This document shows, piece by piece, positions 9,815 through 18,845 of a stretch of 64,000 nt of DNA. The stretch is from positions 124,001 through 188,000 of the forward strand of contig NZ_MUGW01000020.1 of the NCBI RefSeq assembly GCF_002217285.1. The letters are read 5' to 3'. The DNA is from Flavobacterium hercynium. Lineage in GTDB: Bacteria; Bacteroidota; Bacteroidia; Flavobacteriales; Flavobacteriaceae. The translations under genes and the position numbers were made by a program. How positions within the stretch are numbered: position 1 is the first letter of the stretch; each line of letters begins with the position of its first letter. The notes beneath the pieces were generated by a model, which was not told the origin of the DNA, did not search any database, and saw nothing but the letters and a program-made list of their open reading frames with translations.

Positions 9815-10239
9815 TGAATGCGGAAATAATTCAAGGAGGAAGTTTTACAGATCATAGAGGTACTATTTCTTATGTAAATGATTTCAGTTTTACGAATATA
9901 GAACGGTTTTATATTATTAGTAATTCTGATGAGAATCCCATTCGTGCTTGGCAAGGACATAAATTAGATGCTAAAAATTTCTATTGTCTTAATGGATCAT
10001 TTAAAATTCATTTTGTAAAAATTGATAACTGGGATAATCCATCACAAGGTTTACAAATTGAAACAATTTTTGTTTCTCATTCAGATAGCAAAATAGTTCA
10101 TATCCCGGCAGGTTATGCCAATGCTATAGAATCATTGGAAGCGAATTCAAAGTTAATTTCTTTTTCAACACTACCGTTGTCTGATGTTAAGGAAGATGAT
10201 GTTAGATTCGATTCAGATTATTGGAAAATTAATGAGTAG
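9814..10239 (+). CDS. RmlC-like cupin, WxcM/FdtA-like sugar isomerase or epimerase
   Basis: A single-domain cupin of 141 residues, close in length to FdtA-type 3,4-ketoisomerases and WxcM C-terminal domains. Visible features are DHRGTISYVNDF, RAWQGHK with one probable catalytic or metal histidine, LNGSFKIHFV, and HIPAGYANAIE. Classic FdtA has a HAHK-type pair of histidines; here only the second is kept. Bacteroidota homologues are usually labelled sugar epimerase. It overlaps the following aminotransferase gene by eight bases, which suggests the two act in one nucleotide-sugar branch. The exact substrate is not known. Confidence 0.7.
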   Translation: MNAEIIQGGSFTDHRGTISYVNDFSFTNIERFYIISNSDENPIRAWQGHKLDAKNFYCLNGSFKIHFVKIDNWDNPSQGLQIETIFVSHSDSKIVHIPAGYANAIESLEANSKLISFSTLPLSDVKEDDVRFDSDYWKINE

Positions 10240-11371
10240 TAGAAGAATTTTTTTGTCGCTCTCTCAACAAAGTGGACTGGAACAAAAATATATTCAGGAA
10301 GCTTTAGATTCAAGTTGGATTACATCTGGAGGTCCGAATGTTGATGAATTTGAAAATAAGTTAGAAAACTACTTCGATAATGAATTTTTAGTAACAGCTT
10401 TAAATTCTGGTACATCAGCAATCCACTTAGCATTGATTCTTTTAGGAATAAAAGCTGGAGATGAGGTCATTTGTCAAAGCATGACTTTTTCGGCATCAGC
10501 AAATCCCATTATATATCAAGGTGCAACTCCAGTTTTTGTAGATAGTGAATTAGATACATGGAATATTTGCCCCGAATATTTAGAAAATGCTATTGTCGAT
10601 AGAATTCAAAAAGGTAAAAAACCTAAAGCAATAATAGCGGTGCATTTATATGGAATGCCTTATAAAGTAGATGAAATTCATGCTATTGCAGATCGATATG
10701 AAATCCCTGTTATCGAAGATAGTGCTGAGGCTCTAGGTAGCAATTATAAAGGTAATAAGTGCGGAACTTTTGGAACATTTAGTATTCTTTCTTTTAATGG
10801 AAATAAAATAATTACAACATCTAGTGGAGGAGCTTTAATTTCCAAATCGAATGATTTAAAAGAAAAAGCAAAGTTTTATGCTACGCAATCAAAAAATAAT
10901 ACAGTGCACTATGAGCATAGCGAAATAGGTTACAATTACAGAATGAGTAATATTTGTGCAGGCATTGGTCTTGGACAAATTCAAATTTTAAATCGAAATA
11001 TAGTTGCCAGAAGGGAGAATCATTTGTTTTATAAAGAGCTTCTAAAAGATATTGAAGGAGTAAAGCTGTTTGAAGCTAGTAGCAATTATTATTATTCAAA
11101 TTATTGGTTAAATACTATTTTAATAGATACAAATAAAGGAAAAAACGTATCGAGAGAAAATTTAAGAATAGCTTTTGATCAAGCTGATATAGAAACACGC
11201 CCTCTTTGGAAACCAATGCATCTGCAGCCTGTTTTTGAAAAATATCCTTATTATGGATGTACAGTTTCAGAAGATTTATTTGAGAAAGGATTGTGTTTAC
11301 CATCAGGAGCAAATCTTTCGAGTGAAGATAAAAAAAGAATAGAAAAAGTCATTATAGCTTTTTTTGATTAG
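10232..11371 (+). CDS. DegT/DnrJ/EryC1/StrS aminotransferase (PglE-like)
   Basis: A PLP-dependent sugar aminotransferase of 379 residues. The N-terminus has the SSWITSGGPNVDEFE segment, then NSGTSAIHLAL, the cofactor-binding EDSAEALGS near 162, and the Schiff-base lysine in SFNGNKIITTSSGG (K192). Longer starts exist upstream, but the ATG at 10232 gives the standard family length and only an eight-base overlap. Together with the WbpM/PglF-type dehydratase at 13,829 it could make UDP-4-amino-4,6-dideoxy-GlcNAc (UDP-Qui2NAc4N). With the preceding cupin it could instead make a dTDP-3-amino sugar. The sequence favours the PglE/PseC-like group, but not decisively. Confidence 0.83.
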   Translation: MSSRRIFLSLSQQSGLEQKYIQEALDSSWITSGGPNVDEFENKLENYFDNEFLVTALNSGTSAIHLALILLGIKAGDEVICQSMTFSASANPIIYQGATPVFVDSELDTWNICPEYLENAIVDRIQKGKKPKAIIAVHLYGMPYKVDEIHAIADRYEIPVIEDSAEALGSNYKGNKCGTFGTFSILSFNGNKIITTSSGGALISKSNDLKEKAKFYATQSKNNTVHYEHSEIGYNYRMSNICAGIGLGQIQILNRNIVARRENHLFYKELLKDIEGVKLFEASSNYYYSNYWLNTILIDTNKGKNVSRENLRIAFDQADIETRPLWKPMHLQPVFEKYPYYGCTVSEDLFEKGLCLPSGANLSSEDKKRIEKVIIAFFD

Positions 11372-11394
11372 ATAAAAATACAGATATTATTAAT

Positions 11395-11943
11395 ATGAGA
11401 ATTGAAGAGACATTTATAAAGGATTTAGTTGTTGTTGAACCAACAGTTTTTGGAGATGAAAGAGGTTATTTTTTTGAATCTTACAGTAAAGTAAAATTTA
11501 ATGATTTAGGAATTAACATTGAGTTTGTTCAGGATAACCAATCTTTTTCGAAAAAAGGAACTTTGAGAGGTTTACATTATCAAAACCCACCTTTTGCACA
11601 AACTAAGTTAGTACGTGTTTTAGAAGGAGAAATTATAGATGTCGCAGTAGATTTAAGGAAAGATTCCCCTACTTATGGGAAAGCATTTAGTGTTTTATTG
11701 TCAGCAGAAAATAAAAAACAATTATTAGTTCCTCAAGGTTTTGCACATGGATTCTCTGTTGTAAGTGAAACAGCTTCTGTAATGTATAAATGTGATCAAT
11801 TTTATAATAAAGCAGCAGAAGGAGGAATCAAATTTGATGATCCATCTTTAAATATTGATTGGGGAATGAATTTAGAGGAAGCTATTGTCTCTGAAAAAGA
11901 TCAGGTCCTACCTTTAATTGAAAATTGTAATAGTCTGTTTTAA
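11395..11943 (+). CDS. rfbC: dTDP-4-dehydrorhamnose 3,5-epimerase
   Basis: A 182-residue RmlC cupin, the usual family length. Motifs are GDERGYFFESY near residue 20, VQDNQSFSKKGTLRGLHYQ with the catalytic histidine near 65, LVPQGFAHGFSV near 115, and the YKCDQFYN region holding the catalytic tyrosine near 135. It epimerises C3 and C5 of dTDP-4-keto-6-deoxy-D-glucose on the way to dTDP-L-rhamnose. It is followed without a gap by rfbD (TAATG overlap) and then rfbA. The 4,6-dehydratase rfbB, which makes its substrate, is not in the window. Confidence 0.95.
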   Translation: MRIEETFIKDLVVVEPTVFGDERGYFFESYSKVKFNDLGINIEFVQDNQSFSKKGTLRGLHYQNPPFAQTKLVRVLEGEIIDVAVDLRKDSPTYGKAFSVLLSAENKKQLLVPQGFAHGFSVVSETASVMYKCDQFYNKAAEGGIKFDDPSLNIDWGMNLEEAIVSEKDQVLPLIENCNSLF

Positions 11944-12788
11944 TGGAAAGAATTTTAGTAACCGGTGCAAACGGACAATTAGGATCTGAATTAGGAGTTT
12001 TATCTACAAGTTATCCTCAATATAAATGGGTTTTTGCAGACAGAATTATGATAAGTCTACATAATTTAAACCTACTTAAGATACAATTAAATGATATAAA
12101 ACCTACAGTAGTTTTTAATTGTGGCGCTTATACTGCGGTTGATAAAGCAGAGGTGGAAAAGGAATTAGCCTATACTGTAAATCATTCAGCGGTTGAAGTA
12201 ATTGCAAAATATTGTTTTGAAAATAAAGTTAAATTAATTCATATTTCTACAGACTATGTATTCGATGGCTCTTCTTCAATAGCTTTAAATGAAGATGCGC
12301 TAACGAATCCTATAAATGTTTATGGGAAAAGCAAGACAACAGGAGAGTTAGCATGCTTAAAAGAAAATCCCGATTCAATTATAATAAGGACTTCATGGGT
12401 ATATAGCAAATTTGGAAATAACTTTGTAAAGACTATGCAACGTCTAATGCAGGAAAAAGAATCAATCAATGTAGTTAATGATCAGATAGGATCACCTACT
12501 TATGCTGCTGATCTTGCAAAGGCTATGATTGATATTTTAAATTCACAAAAATGGATTCCGGGAATTTATAACTATTCAAATGAAGGGGAAATATCTTGGT
12601 ATGAATTTGCATTGGCTATAAAAGAGCAAGGAGGATATTCTTGTAAGGTTAATGGAATTCCATCAGCATCATATCCTACTCCGGCAAAACGCCCAGAGTT
12701 TTCATTATTGGATAAGAAAAAAATCAAAACAATTTATAATATAGCGGTTCCGGATTATAAGGAAAGCTTAAAAAAAATGTTTGTATAA
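11943..12788 (+). CDS. rfbD: dTDP-4-dehydrorhamnose reductase
   Basis: A 281-residue SDR of the RmlD type. The cofactor motif is TGANGQLGSELG, followed by NCGAYTAVDKAE near residue 60, the active-site threonine segment HISTDYVFDG near 103, the YxxxK in NVYGKSKTTGE near 127, and RTSWVYSKFGNNFV near 148. It reduces the 4-keto group with NAD(P)H to give dTDP-L-rhamnose. The start overlaps the rfbC stop by one base, so expression is coupled. A 73-base AT-rich gap separates it from rfbA. Confidence 0.95.
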   Translation: MERILVTGANGQLGSELGVLSTSYPQYKWVFADRIMISLHNLNLLKIQLNDIKPTVVFNCGAYTAVDKAEVEKELAYTVNHSAVEVIAKYCFENKVKLIHISTDYVFDGSSSIALNEDALTNPINVYGKSKTTGELACLKENPDSIIIRTSWVYSKFGNNFVKTMQRLMQEKESINVVNDQIGSPTYAADLAKAMIDILNSQKWIPGIYNYSNEGEISWYEFALAIKEQGGYSCKVNGIPSASYPTPAKRPEFSLLDKKKIKTIYNIAVPDYKESLKKMFV

Positions 12789-12861
12789 CTAAAAATTATT
12801 TTTGATAATTTACTTTATTACTTTAGTGGAGAAATCTAAATAATATTTAAAATAAAATTTT

Positions 12862-13746
12862 ATGAAAGGAATTATTTTAGCAGGAGGTTCTGGTACACGT
12901 TTGCATCCTTTGACCCTTGCAATGAGTAAACAAATGATGCCGGTGTATGATAAACCGATGATCTATTATCCACTATCAACTTTAATGATGGCTGGTATAA
13001 GTGAAATACTTATTATTTCTACACCTCATGATTTGCCTAATTTTCAGAAATTATTGGGAGATGGTTCAACTTTAGGATGTAAATTCAGTTATGCTGAGCA
13101 GGCTATTCCAAACGGATTAGCTCAGGCATTTGTAATTGGGGAAGAGTTTATTGGAAATGATGATGTAGCCTTAATTTTAGGAGATAATATATTTTTTGGT
13201 TCAAATATGCAGGAACTACTGAAATCAAATACAAAACCAAATGGTGGAGTAGTCTTTGCTTATCATGTGTCAGATCCTGAACGTTATGGTGTTGTGGAGT
13301 TTGATGAGGATTTAAAAGCAATTTCGATTGAAGAAAAACCACAAGATCCAAAATCTAATTTTGCAGTTCCGGGGCTATATTTTTATGACAATTCAGTAGT
13401 TGAAATTGCAAAGAATATTAAGCCAAGTGCAAGAGGAGAGTATGAAATTACAGATGTAAATAAAGTATATTTAGAGCTTGAATCTTTAAAAGTTGGAATT
13501 TTAAGTAGAGGAACAGCATGGCTTGATACAGGAACTTTTAATAGTTTAATGCAAGCAGGTCAATTTGTTCAGGTTCTTGAAGAAAGACAAGGATTGAAAG
13601 TGGGTTGTATTGAGGAAATAGCATGGAGACAAGGTTTTATAAATGATGAACAACTTGAAAAACTGGCATTACCATTATTAAAATCTGGTTATGGAACCTA
13701 TTTAATGGACTTTTTAAAACAAAAGAGAAAAGGGGTTAAAATTTAA
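12862..13746 (+). CDS. rfbA: Glucose-1-phosphate thymidylyltransferase
   Basis: A 294-residue RmlA nucleotidyltransferase of typical length. The N-terminus has the nucleotide-binding [12 protein letters not shown], then [30 protein letters not shown] near 107, and the substrate-site [16 protein letters not shown] and GTAWLDTGT segments. It makes dTDP-glucose from dTTP and glucose-1-phosphate, the first step of dTDP-rhamnose synthesis, and is commonly feedback-inhibited by dTDP-rhamnose. The gene order rfbC-rfbD-rfbA puts the first step last. An 82-base gap with a possible promoter follows. Confidence 0.95.
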   Translation: MKGIILAGGSGTRLHPLTLAMSKQMMPVYDKPMIYYPLSTLMMAGISEILIISTPHDLPNFQKLLGDGSTLGCKFSYAEQAIPNGLAQAFVIGEEFIGNDDVALILGDNIFFGSNMQELLKSNTKPNGGVVFAYHVSDPERYGVVEFDEDLKAISIEEKPQDPKSNFAVPGLYFYDNSVVEIAKNIKPSARGEYEITDVNKVYLELESLKVGILSRGTAWLDTGTFNSLMQAGQFVQVLEERQGLKVGCIEEIAWRQGFINDEQLEKLALPLLKSGYGTYLMDFLKQKRKGVKI

Positions 13747-13782
13747 TACAGGCATAAATAATTTTTTTAAATCTTTAATTTG

Positions 13783-13790
13783 TATTTTTG
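13783..13790 (+). promoter_or_regulatory. Candidate Bacteroidota -7 element upstream of the WbpM-like gene
   Basis: TATTTTTG matches the Bacteroidota -7 consensus TAnnTTTG and lies 38 bases before the TTG start at 13,829, in one of the larger gaps of the operon. No good TTG -33 element is present at the expected 19-20 base spacing, so this is a partial match that could arise by chance in AT-rich DNA. Confidence 0.3.
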
Positions 13791-13828
13791 TAGGCTATTA
13801 CGACGGTTGCAAATTAAATTAAGCTAAA

Positions 13829-15796
13829 TTGGATACAGATAAACCAACTAAAATAACAAATTTCTTGTATGATTTTTTTTCACCAAGAAATTTAAGAACC
13901 ACCATTAATAATCTAAGCTATTTGCCTAGATGGATTATTATTGCGATAGATATAATGGTTTTGGTATTTTCGTTCACCTTTACCTATCTACTCTTTGAAG
14001 GTACTGCATTAGGCTATATTATAACTTCACACAATAGGTATTTTGTGGGTAGTTTAATCTTTATAAATATATTTTTCTTCTGGCTGTTTAGGACATATTC
14101 AGGAATTATTAGGCATTCATCGTATATTGATGCAATAAAATTATTGTTTTCTCAAATGTCAGTTTTGGTGTTTTTTCTGTTTTTTAATTTGATTTTTGAA
14201 TTATATGCAGGACATAAAGCATTTTTAAATACGGCGCTTTTTATTAATCTGGTATTATCTTTCTGTGGTTTATTTTTATACCGTGTTATAGTAAAACAAA
14301 CATTTGAACTGTATTTTTCTGAAAAAACCAGTTCTAAACTTATTAGAACAGTTATTTACGGTACTGACGCAAATGCTATTTCAGTAGCAAACGCTCTAAA
14401 GTTTGAAACTCCTTCCCGTTTTAAAATTGTTGGTTTTGTCGATAAAAACAATCAAAATGCATCCAAGCGTATGCTTGACTTGCCAATTTTGATTTTACGA
14501 AAAAAATTACCTGCGTTAATGCGTTCTGTCGCAGCAGAAGGTGTAATTATAGCAGATAAGAGCTTGTCTAAAGATGAACAATTAATTATTGTAGATCAAT
14601 GTTTAGAATTTAACTATAGAGTTTATACTGTTCCATTGATTTCAGATTGGGAAAACCAAAAAGAAATTTCCCAAAAAGTAAAGAATATTCAGATTGAAGA
14701 TTTATTGGAAAGAAAGCCTATAGTTCTAGATAGTAAATCTATTTCTAAGCAGTTAAAAGATAAAACTATTCTAATTACTGGAGCGGCAGGTTCAATAGGA
14801 AGTGAAATTGTTCGTCAAGTACTTGGATTCAATCCTAAAATGGTTATTGTTTTAGACCATGCAGAGACACCTCTACATAATCTTTGCTTAGAAACGCTTA
14901 GCATAGCATGCGAAACAAAAATTGTTGCTGTAATTGCAGATGTAAGAAGTAAAAAAGCATTGGAAAAAGTTTTTAAGAGCCATAATCCACATGTTGTTTT
15001 TCATGCTGCAGCTTATAAGCATGTGCCATTAATGGAGGAAAATCCGTCACAAGCTATTTTAACCAATATAAAAGGAACTAAGAATTTAGCTGATTTATCT
15101 TGTAAATATCATGTCAAAAAATTTGTTATGGTATCAACAGATAAAGCGGTTAACCCTAGTAATGTTATGGGAGCAAGCAAAAGAATTGCAGAAAAATACG
15201 TTCAATCTTTATTCTTGAAAAATCAGAGTGAAAATGTAGAAGGAGCAACTAAATTTATTACTACTCGATTTGGAAATGTATTAGGCTCTAACGGATCTGT
15301 GGTTCCTTTATTTACGAAACAAATTGCAGAAGGCGGTCCGGTAACAATTACACATCAGGATATTATTCGTTATTTTATGACCATTCCCGAAGCTTGTCAG
15401 CTAGTGTTAGAAGCCGGAGCAATGGGTAATGGAGGAGAGATCTATATTTTTGACATGGGGAAACCAGTTAAAATTATTGACTTAGCTAAAAAAATGATTA
15501 AGCTTGCAGGTTTTATACCTGAAAAAGAAATAAAAATAAAAATTGTTGGTCTAAGACCTGGAGAAAAGTTATATGAAGAATTATTAAATGATACTTCTAA
15601 AACACTGCCAACGTATCATAATAAAATCATGATTGCTCAGGAGATACAAGATGAATACGAAAATTTGCATATCGAGATTGATGAATTGATTGGTATTGCT
15701 GATTTTTATGAAAATGATGATATTGTCGCTAAAATGAAGAAAATCGTTCCAGAGTTTAAAAGTATGAACTCAGCTTTTGAGGTTTTAGATAAATAA
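13829..15796 (+). CDS. WbpM/PglF-type UDP-HexNAc 4,6-dehydratase (membrane-anchored)
   Basis: A 655-residue protein with four predicted membrane segments in the first 150 residues, a CoA-binding-like Rossmann domain (about 170-290), and a CapD-type SDR domain from about residue 310. The SDR part has ITGAAGSIGSEIVRQ, HAAAYKHVPLMEENP, and STDKAVNPSNVMGASK near 434-451. The usual catalytic tyrosine of YxxxK is replaced by methionine, as in WbpM, PglF and FlaA1. These enzymes convert UDP-GlcNAc to the 4-keto-6-deoxy sugar used for QuiNAc, FucNAc, or 4-amino derivatives. The start is a TTG; no ATG is found before the first membrane segment. A hairpin terminator follows. Confidence 0.9.
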   Translation: MDTDKPTKITNFLYDFFSPRNLRTTINNLSYLPRWIIIAIDIMVLVFSFTFTYLLFEGTALGYIITSHNRYFVGSLIFINIFFFWLFRTYSGIIRHSSYIDAIKLLFSQMSVLVFFLFFNLIFELYAGHKAFLNTALFINLVLSFCGLFLYRVIVKQTFELYFSEKTSSKLIRTVIYGTDANAISVANALKFETPSRFKIVGFVDKNNQNASKRMLDLPILILRKKLPALMRSVAAEGVIIADKSLSKDEQLIIVDQCLEFNYRVYTVPLISDWENQKEISQKVKNIQIEDLLERKPIVLDSKSISKQLKDKTILITGAAGSIGSEIVRQVLGFNPKMVIVLDHAETPLHNLCLETLSIACETKIVAVIADVRSKKALEKVFKSHNPHVVFHAAAYKHVPLMEENPSQAILTNIKGTKNLADLSCKYHVKKFVMVSTDKAVNPSNVMGASKRIAEKYVQSLFLKNQSENVEGATKFITTRFGNVLGSNGSVVPLFTKQIAEGGPVTITHQDIIRYFMTIPEACQLVLEAGAMGNGGEIYIFDMGKPVKIIDLAKKMIKLAGFIPEKEIKIKIVGLRPGEKLYEELLNDTSKTLPTYHNKIMIAQEIQDEYENLHIEIDELIGIADFYENDDIVAKMKKIVPEFKSMNSAFEVLDK

Positions 15797-15828
15797 TTGT
15801 CATTTCATTATTTAAATAGTATAAAGTA

Positions 15829-15857
15829 AAGGTGTTTTTTTAAAAACGCCTTTTTTG
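15829..15857 (+). terminator. Rho-independent terminator after the WbpM-like gene
   Basis: AGGTGTTTT pairs with AAAACGCCT (one G-T wobble) across a short T/A-rich loop and is followed directly by a run of T. It lies in the 151-base gap before the ABC exporter genes and is the clearest hairpin terminator inside the otherwise tightly packed locus. It may divide the locus into two transcription units or only attenuate read-through. Confidence 0.6.
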
Positions 15858-15947
15858 CTTTTAAGAGTTTTTTGTAACGAGTAAAAGACTTGTTAATTTT
15901 TATTGTCAAATAAGGTTTTTAAGAAATTAGTAGTAAGTGTATAAATA

Positions 15948-16808
15948 ATGAATAATAATTCTAATAATTGGCTGTTTGAGATAACACCAAAAAATAAATT
16001 CTTTTCGTTAAATCTTAAAGAAGTTTGGCAATATCGTGACTTACTATTTCTTTTTGTAAAGCGAGATGTTATTACTGTTTACAAACAAACTGTTTTAGGG
16101 CCGCTTTGGTATTTGATCCAACCTTTGTTTACAGCCGTTACATTTACCATAATATTTAATAATGTTGCTGGAATTAATACAGGTGCTGTTCCTCCATTTT
16201 TGTTTAATTTGGCAGGAATAACAGTTTGGAATTATTTCACAGCATGCCTTAATGGTACATCAGATACATTTAAGGCGAATGCGGCTATTTTTGGTAAAGT
16301 TTATTTTCCAAGAATTATTACACCGCTGTCAGTAGTAATTTCAAATTTAATTAAGTTCGGAATACAGTTTTCTATTTTTATAGCCTTTTATTGTTATTTT
16401 TATATTCAGGGCTATGATTTAAGTTTAAATGGATGGGTATTACTTTTTCCGGTCTTAATTGTCATAATGGGAATTTTAGGGCTTGGCTTGGGAATGCTCA
16501 TTTCTTCAATGGTTACAAAATACCGTGATTTTAGCAATTTAATTACCTTTGGAATACAATTACTCATGTATTTATCGGCCGTAATGTATCCGATGGAATT
16601 AATTAAAGAAAAGTTGCCTAAGTTTGGATGGCTTGTAGAATATAATCCGTTGGCTTATATTATCCAGACTTCGAGATACATGCTTTTAAGTGTGGGAGAA
16701 ATTTCTATTGCCGGATTATTATATACTTTACTATTTACAATATTAGCATTTTTTGTAGGTCTTTTGATTTTCAATAAAACTGAAAAAAGTTTTATCGATA
16801 CAGTTTAG
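15948..16808 (+). CDS. wzm: Polysaccharide ABC exporter, permease subunit (Wzm/TagG-like)
   Basis: A 286-residue ABC-2 type permease with about six membrane segments. The amphipathic N-terminal segment LKEVWQYRDLLFLFVKRDV and the following YKQTVLGPLWYLIQP are the family signature of O-antigen and teichoic acid exporters. The NPLAYIIQTSRYMLL segment near the C-terminus is also typical. It should form the inner-membrane channel that moves a completed undecaprenyl-linked glycan to the periplasm. The gene is followed within ten bases by its ATPase. It begins a new block after the terminator near 15,840. Confidence 0.92.
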   Translation: MNNNSNNWLFEITPKNKFFSLNLKEVWQYRDLLFLFVKRDVITVYKQTVLGPLWYLIQPLFTAVTFTIIFNNVAGINTGAVPPFLFNLAGITVWNYFTACLNGTSDTFKANAAIFGKVYFPRIITPLSVVISNLIKFGIQFSIFIAFYCYFYIQGYDLSLNGWVLLFPVLIVIMGILGLGLGMLISSMVTKYRDFSNLITFGIQLLMYLSAVMYPMELIKEKLPKFGWLVEYNPLAYIIQTSRYMLLSVGEISIAGLLYTLLFTILAFFVGLLIFNKTEKSFIDTV

Positions 16809-16818
16809 TTTAAAATTA

Positions 16819-18138
16819 ATGCATTTTAAATCACTCAAAATATATAATTTAAAATTGGAAAAAGATATAATTTTAAAAGCCGAAAATATCTCTAAGCAAT
16901 ACCGTTTAGGACAGGTAGGAACAGGCACATTAGCACATGATTTGAACAGATGGTGGCATCAAATTCGAGGTAAAGAAAATCCGTATTTAAAAATTGGTGA
17001 TACAAATGACCGGTCTAAAAAAGGAACATCTGATTATGTATGGGCATTACAAGATATCAATTTTGAAGTACAACGTGGAGAGGTTTTAGGAATTATAGGA
17101 AAGAATGGTGCAGGGAAATCGACCCTTTTAAAATTACTTTCAAAAGTAACAGCACCAACTACCGGAAGTATAAAGTCAGGAGGACGTATTGCGTCACTAC
17201 TTGAAGTAGGAACTGGGTTTAATCCTGAATTGACTGGACGTGAGAATATCTTTTTGAATGGTGCTATTTTAGGAATGACCAAAAAAGAAATTGCTTCAAA
17301 ACTTAATGAAATTATTGAGTTTTCTGGTTGCGAACGTTATGTAGACACACCAGTAAAGAGGTATAGCAGTGGAATGACAGTTCGCTTGGCATTTGCCGTA
17401 GCTGCTTTCTTAGAGCCCGAAATACTTGTTGTTGATGAGGTATTAGCAGTTGGTGATGCTGAATTTCAGAAAAAAGCAATTGGTAAAATGCAGGATATTT
17501 CAAAGACAGGAGGTAGAACTGTTTTATTTGTAAGTCATAACATGGCAGCAGTAAAAAGTTTGTGTACTAGAGGTATAGTACTTGAAAATGGTAAGGTTAA
17601 ATTTGATGGTGATGTCGATCAGGCTTTAGATAATTATTTAAGCATAAATGAATCAACGGACTCTTTTATATTATTTGATGAAAAAACAGTTAGAAGTGGG
17701 AGTAGAAACTTAGAGTTTATTTCTTTGGAAATACGAAATCAGAATAATGTTTTATGTCAGGAGTTTTCTATCGGAGACGATTTGGTAATTTCATTTAAGT
17801 TGCAAAATAATACTAAAGAAGTAAAATCTGAAGTTGGAATTCAAATAAAGTCTGCAGATGAATTACCTATATTTCATATAATGGGAAGAGATTCAAACTT
17901 CGAAATAAATCATAATTCTTTTCAAGAAGAATACACCGTTAATCTAAAGGACTTGAGACTTTATCCAGGAATATATACAATTACTGTTATTAGTTGTACG
18001 ACGACAGGTCATCAGATATTTGACAATATTGAAAACGCATTGTCCTTTCAAATTATGGATGGAGGAAAATATACTTTTAGAAATCTGCCAAGGTCAGTAG
18101 GACTTTTCTTTTTGAATCCGGAATGGCAAAAGAGTTGA
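16819..18138 (+). CDS. wzt: Polysaccharide ABC exporter, ATP-binding subunit with Wzt C-terminal domain
   Basis: A 439-residue ATPase partner of the preceding permease. The ATPase domain has Walker A GIIGKNGAGKSTLL, the signature segment KRYSSGMTVRLAFAVAA, Walker B EILVVDEVLAVGD and the switch SHNMAAVK. The insert around residues 40-70 (HDLNRWWHQIRGKENPYL) is usual in Bacteroidota homologues. After about residue 270 comes a beta-rich Wzt C-terminal domain, which in studied systems binds a modified non-reducing end of the polymer and couples capping to export. The start may be the ATG at 16819 or a TTG at 16855; the latter matches the conserved start KDIILKAENISKQY more closely. Confidence 0.92.
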   Translation: MHFKSLKIYNLKLEKDIILKAENISKQYRLGQVGTGTLAHDLNRWWHQIRGKENPYLKIGDTNDRSKKGTSDYVWALQDINFEVQRGEVLGIIGKNGAGKSTLLKLLSKVTAPTTGSIKSGGRIASLLEVGTGFNPELTGRENIFLNGAILGMTKKEIASKLNEIIEFSGCERYVDTPVKRYSSGMTVRLAFAVAAFLEPEILVVDEVLAVGDAEFQKKAIGKMQDISKTGGRTVLFVSHNMAAVKSLCTRGIVLENGKVKFDGDVDQALDNYLSINESTDSFILFDEKTVRSGSRNLEFISLEIRNQNNVLCQEFSIGDDLVISFKLQNNTKEVKSEVGIQIKSADELPIFHIMGRDSNFEINHNSFQEEYTVNLKDLRLYPGIYTITVISCTTTGHQIFDNIENALSFQIMDGGKYTFRNLPRSVGLFFLNPEWQKS

Positions 18139-18161
18139 TATAAATTAATAAAAAGAATCTA

Positions 18162-18845
18162 ATGATTTCAAGATTAAAAAAGGCGTTTAAAATTCTAATC
18201 AATTACAAAGAGAAAAAAAAAGTAATAAATCCCAATGATTTATTACAGCATAATAGAGTTCAGCCATGGTTTGCTGTAAAAGGAGATCAAACATTAAGAT
18301 TGGATTATGAATTAAATGCAGATTCAATTGTTTTTGATGTAGGAGGATACAAAGGAGAATTTGCTGCTGAAATATTATGTAAGTACAATTCAAATATTTA
18401 TGTTTTTGAGCCAATTAAAGATTTTTTTGAAATAATAGAAAATAAATTTCTTAAAAATAAAAAAATACAACCTTTCAATTTTGGATTGGCTGGAAAGGAT
18501 GAAAGTTTGCAAATATCGCTATCAGATAACTCATCATCTATTTTTTTAGAGGGAGAAACCAAAGAGACAATAGAGTTAAAATCAATAGTAGATTTTTTAA
18601 AAGCAAACAATATAACAGAAGTTGACTTAATTAAAATTAATATTGAAGGTGGAGAATATGAACTTTTGGAGTCTTTAATAGTTCATGATTGTATTGGTTT
18701 TTTTAAAAATATTCAGGTACAATTTCATGATTTTTTATTTGAAAATGCAAAAGAAAGAATGAATGAAATTCAAAATAATCTTTCAAAAACGCATAAATTG
18801 ACATATCAATTTGAATTTGTATGGGAGAATTGGGAAAGATTATAA
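18162..18845 (+). CDS. FkbM family methyltransferase
   Basis: A 227-residue SAM-dependent methyltransferase-like protein. Motif I reads VFDVGGYKGEFAAEI near residue 65, followed by the acidic-strand end YVFEPIKDFFEII, and the FkbM signature DLIKINIEGGEYELLESL near residue 155. It is slightly short for the family. FkbM-type enzymes O-methylate sugars or small molecules. Lying directly after the Wzm/Wzt pair, it could place a terminal methyl group recognised by the Wzt tail, which is an inference from context. Its 3' end overlaps the next gene by 25 bases in another frame. Confidence 0.83.
   Translation: MISRLKKAFKILINYKEKKKVINPNDLLQHNRVQPWFAVKGDQTLRLDYELNADSIVFDVGGYKGEFAAEILCKYNSNIYVFEPIKDFFEIIENKFLKNKKIQPFNFGLAGKDESLQISLSDNSSSIFLEGETKETIELKSIVDFLKANNITEVDLIKINIEGGEYELLESLIVHDCIGFFKNIQVQFHDFLFENAKERMNEIQNNLSKTHKLTYQFEFVWENWERL

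Noticed and set aside
12797-12804. TATTTTTG as rfbA promoter -7 element
   Set aside because: The nearest TTG is only 13 bases upstream, too close for the -33 element, and the sequence is common in AT-rich gaps.
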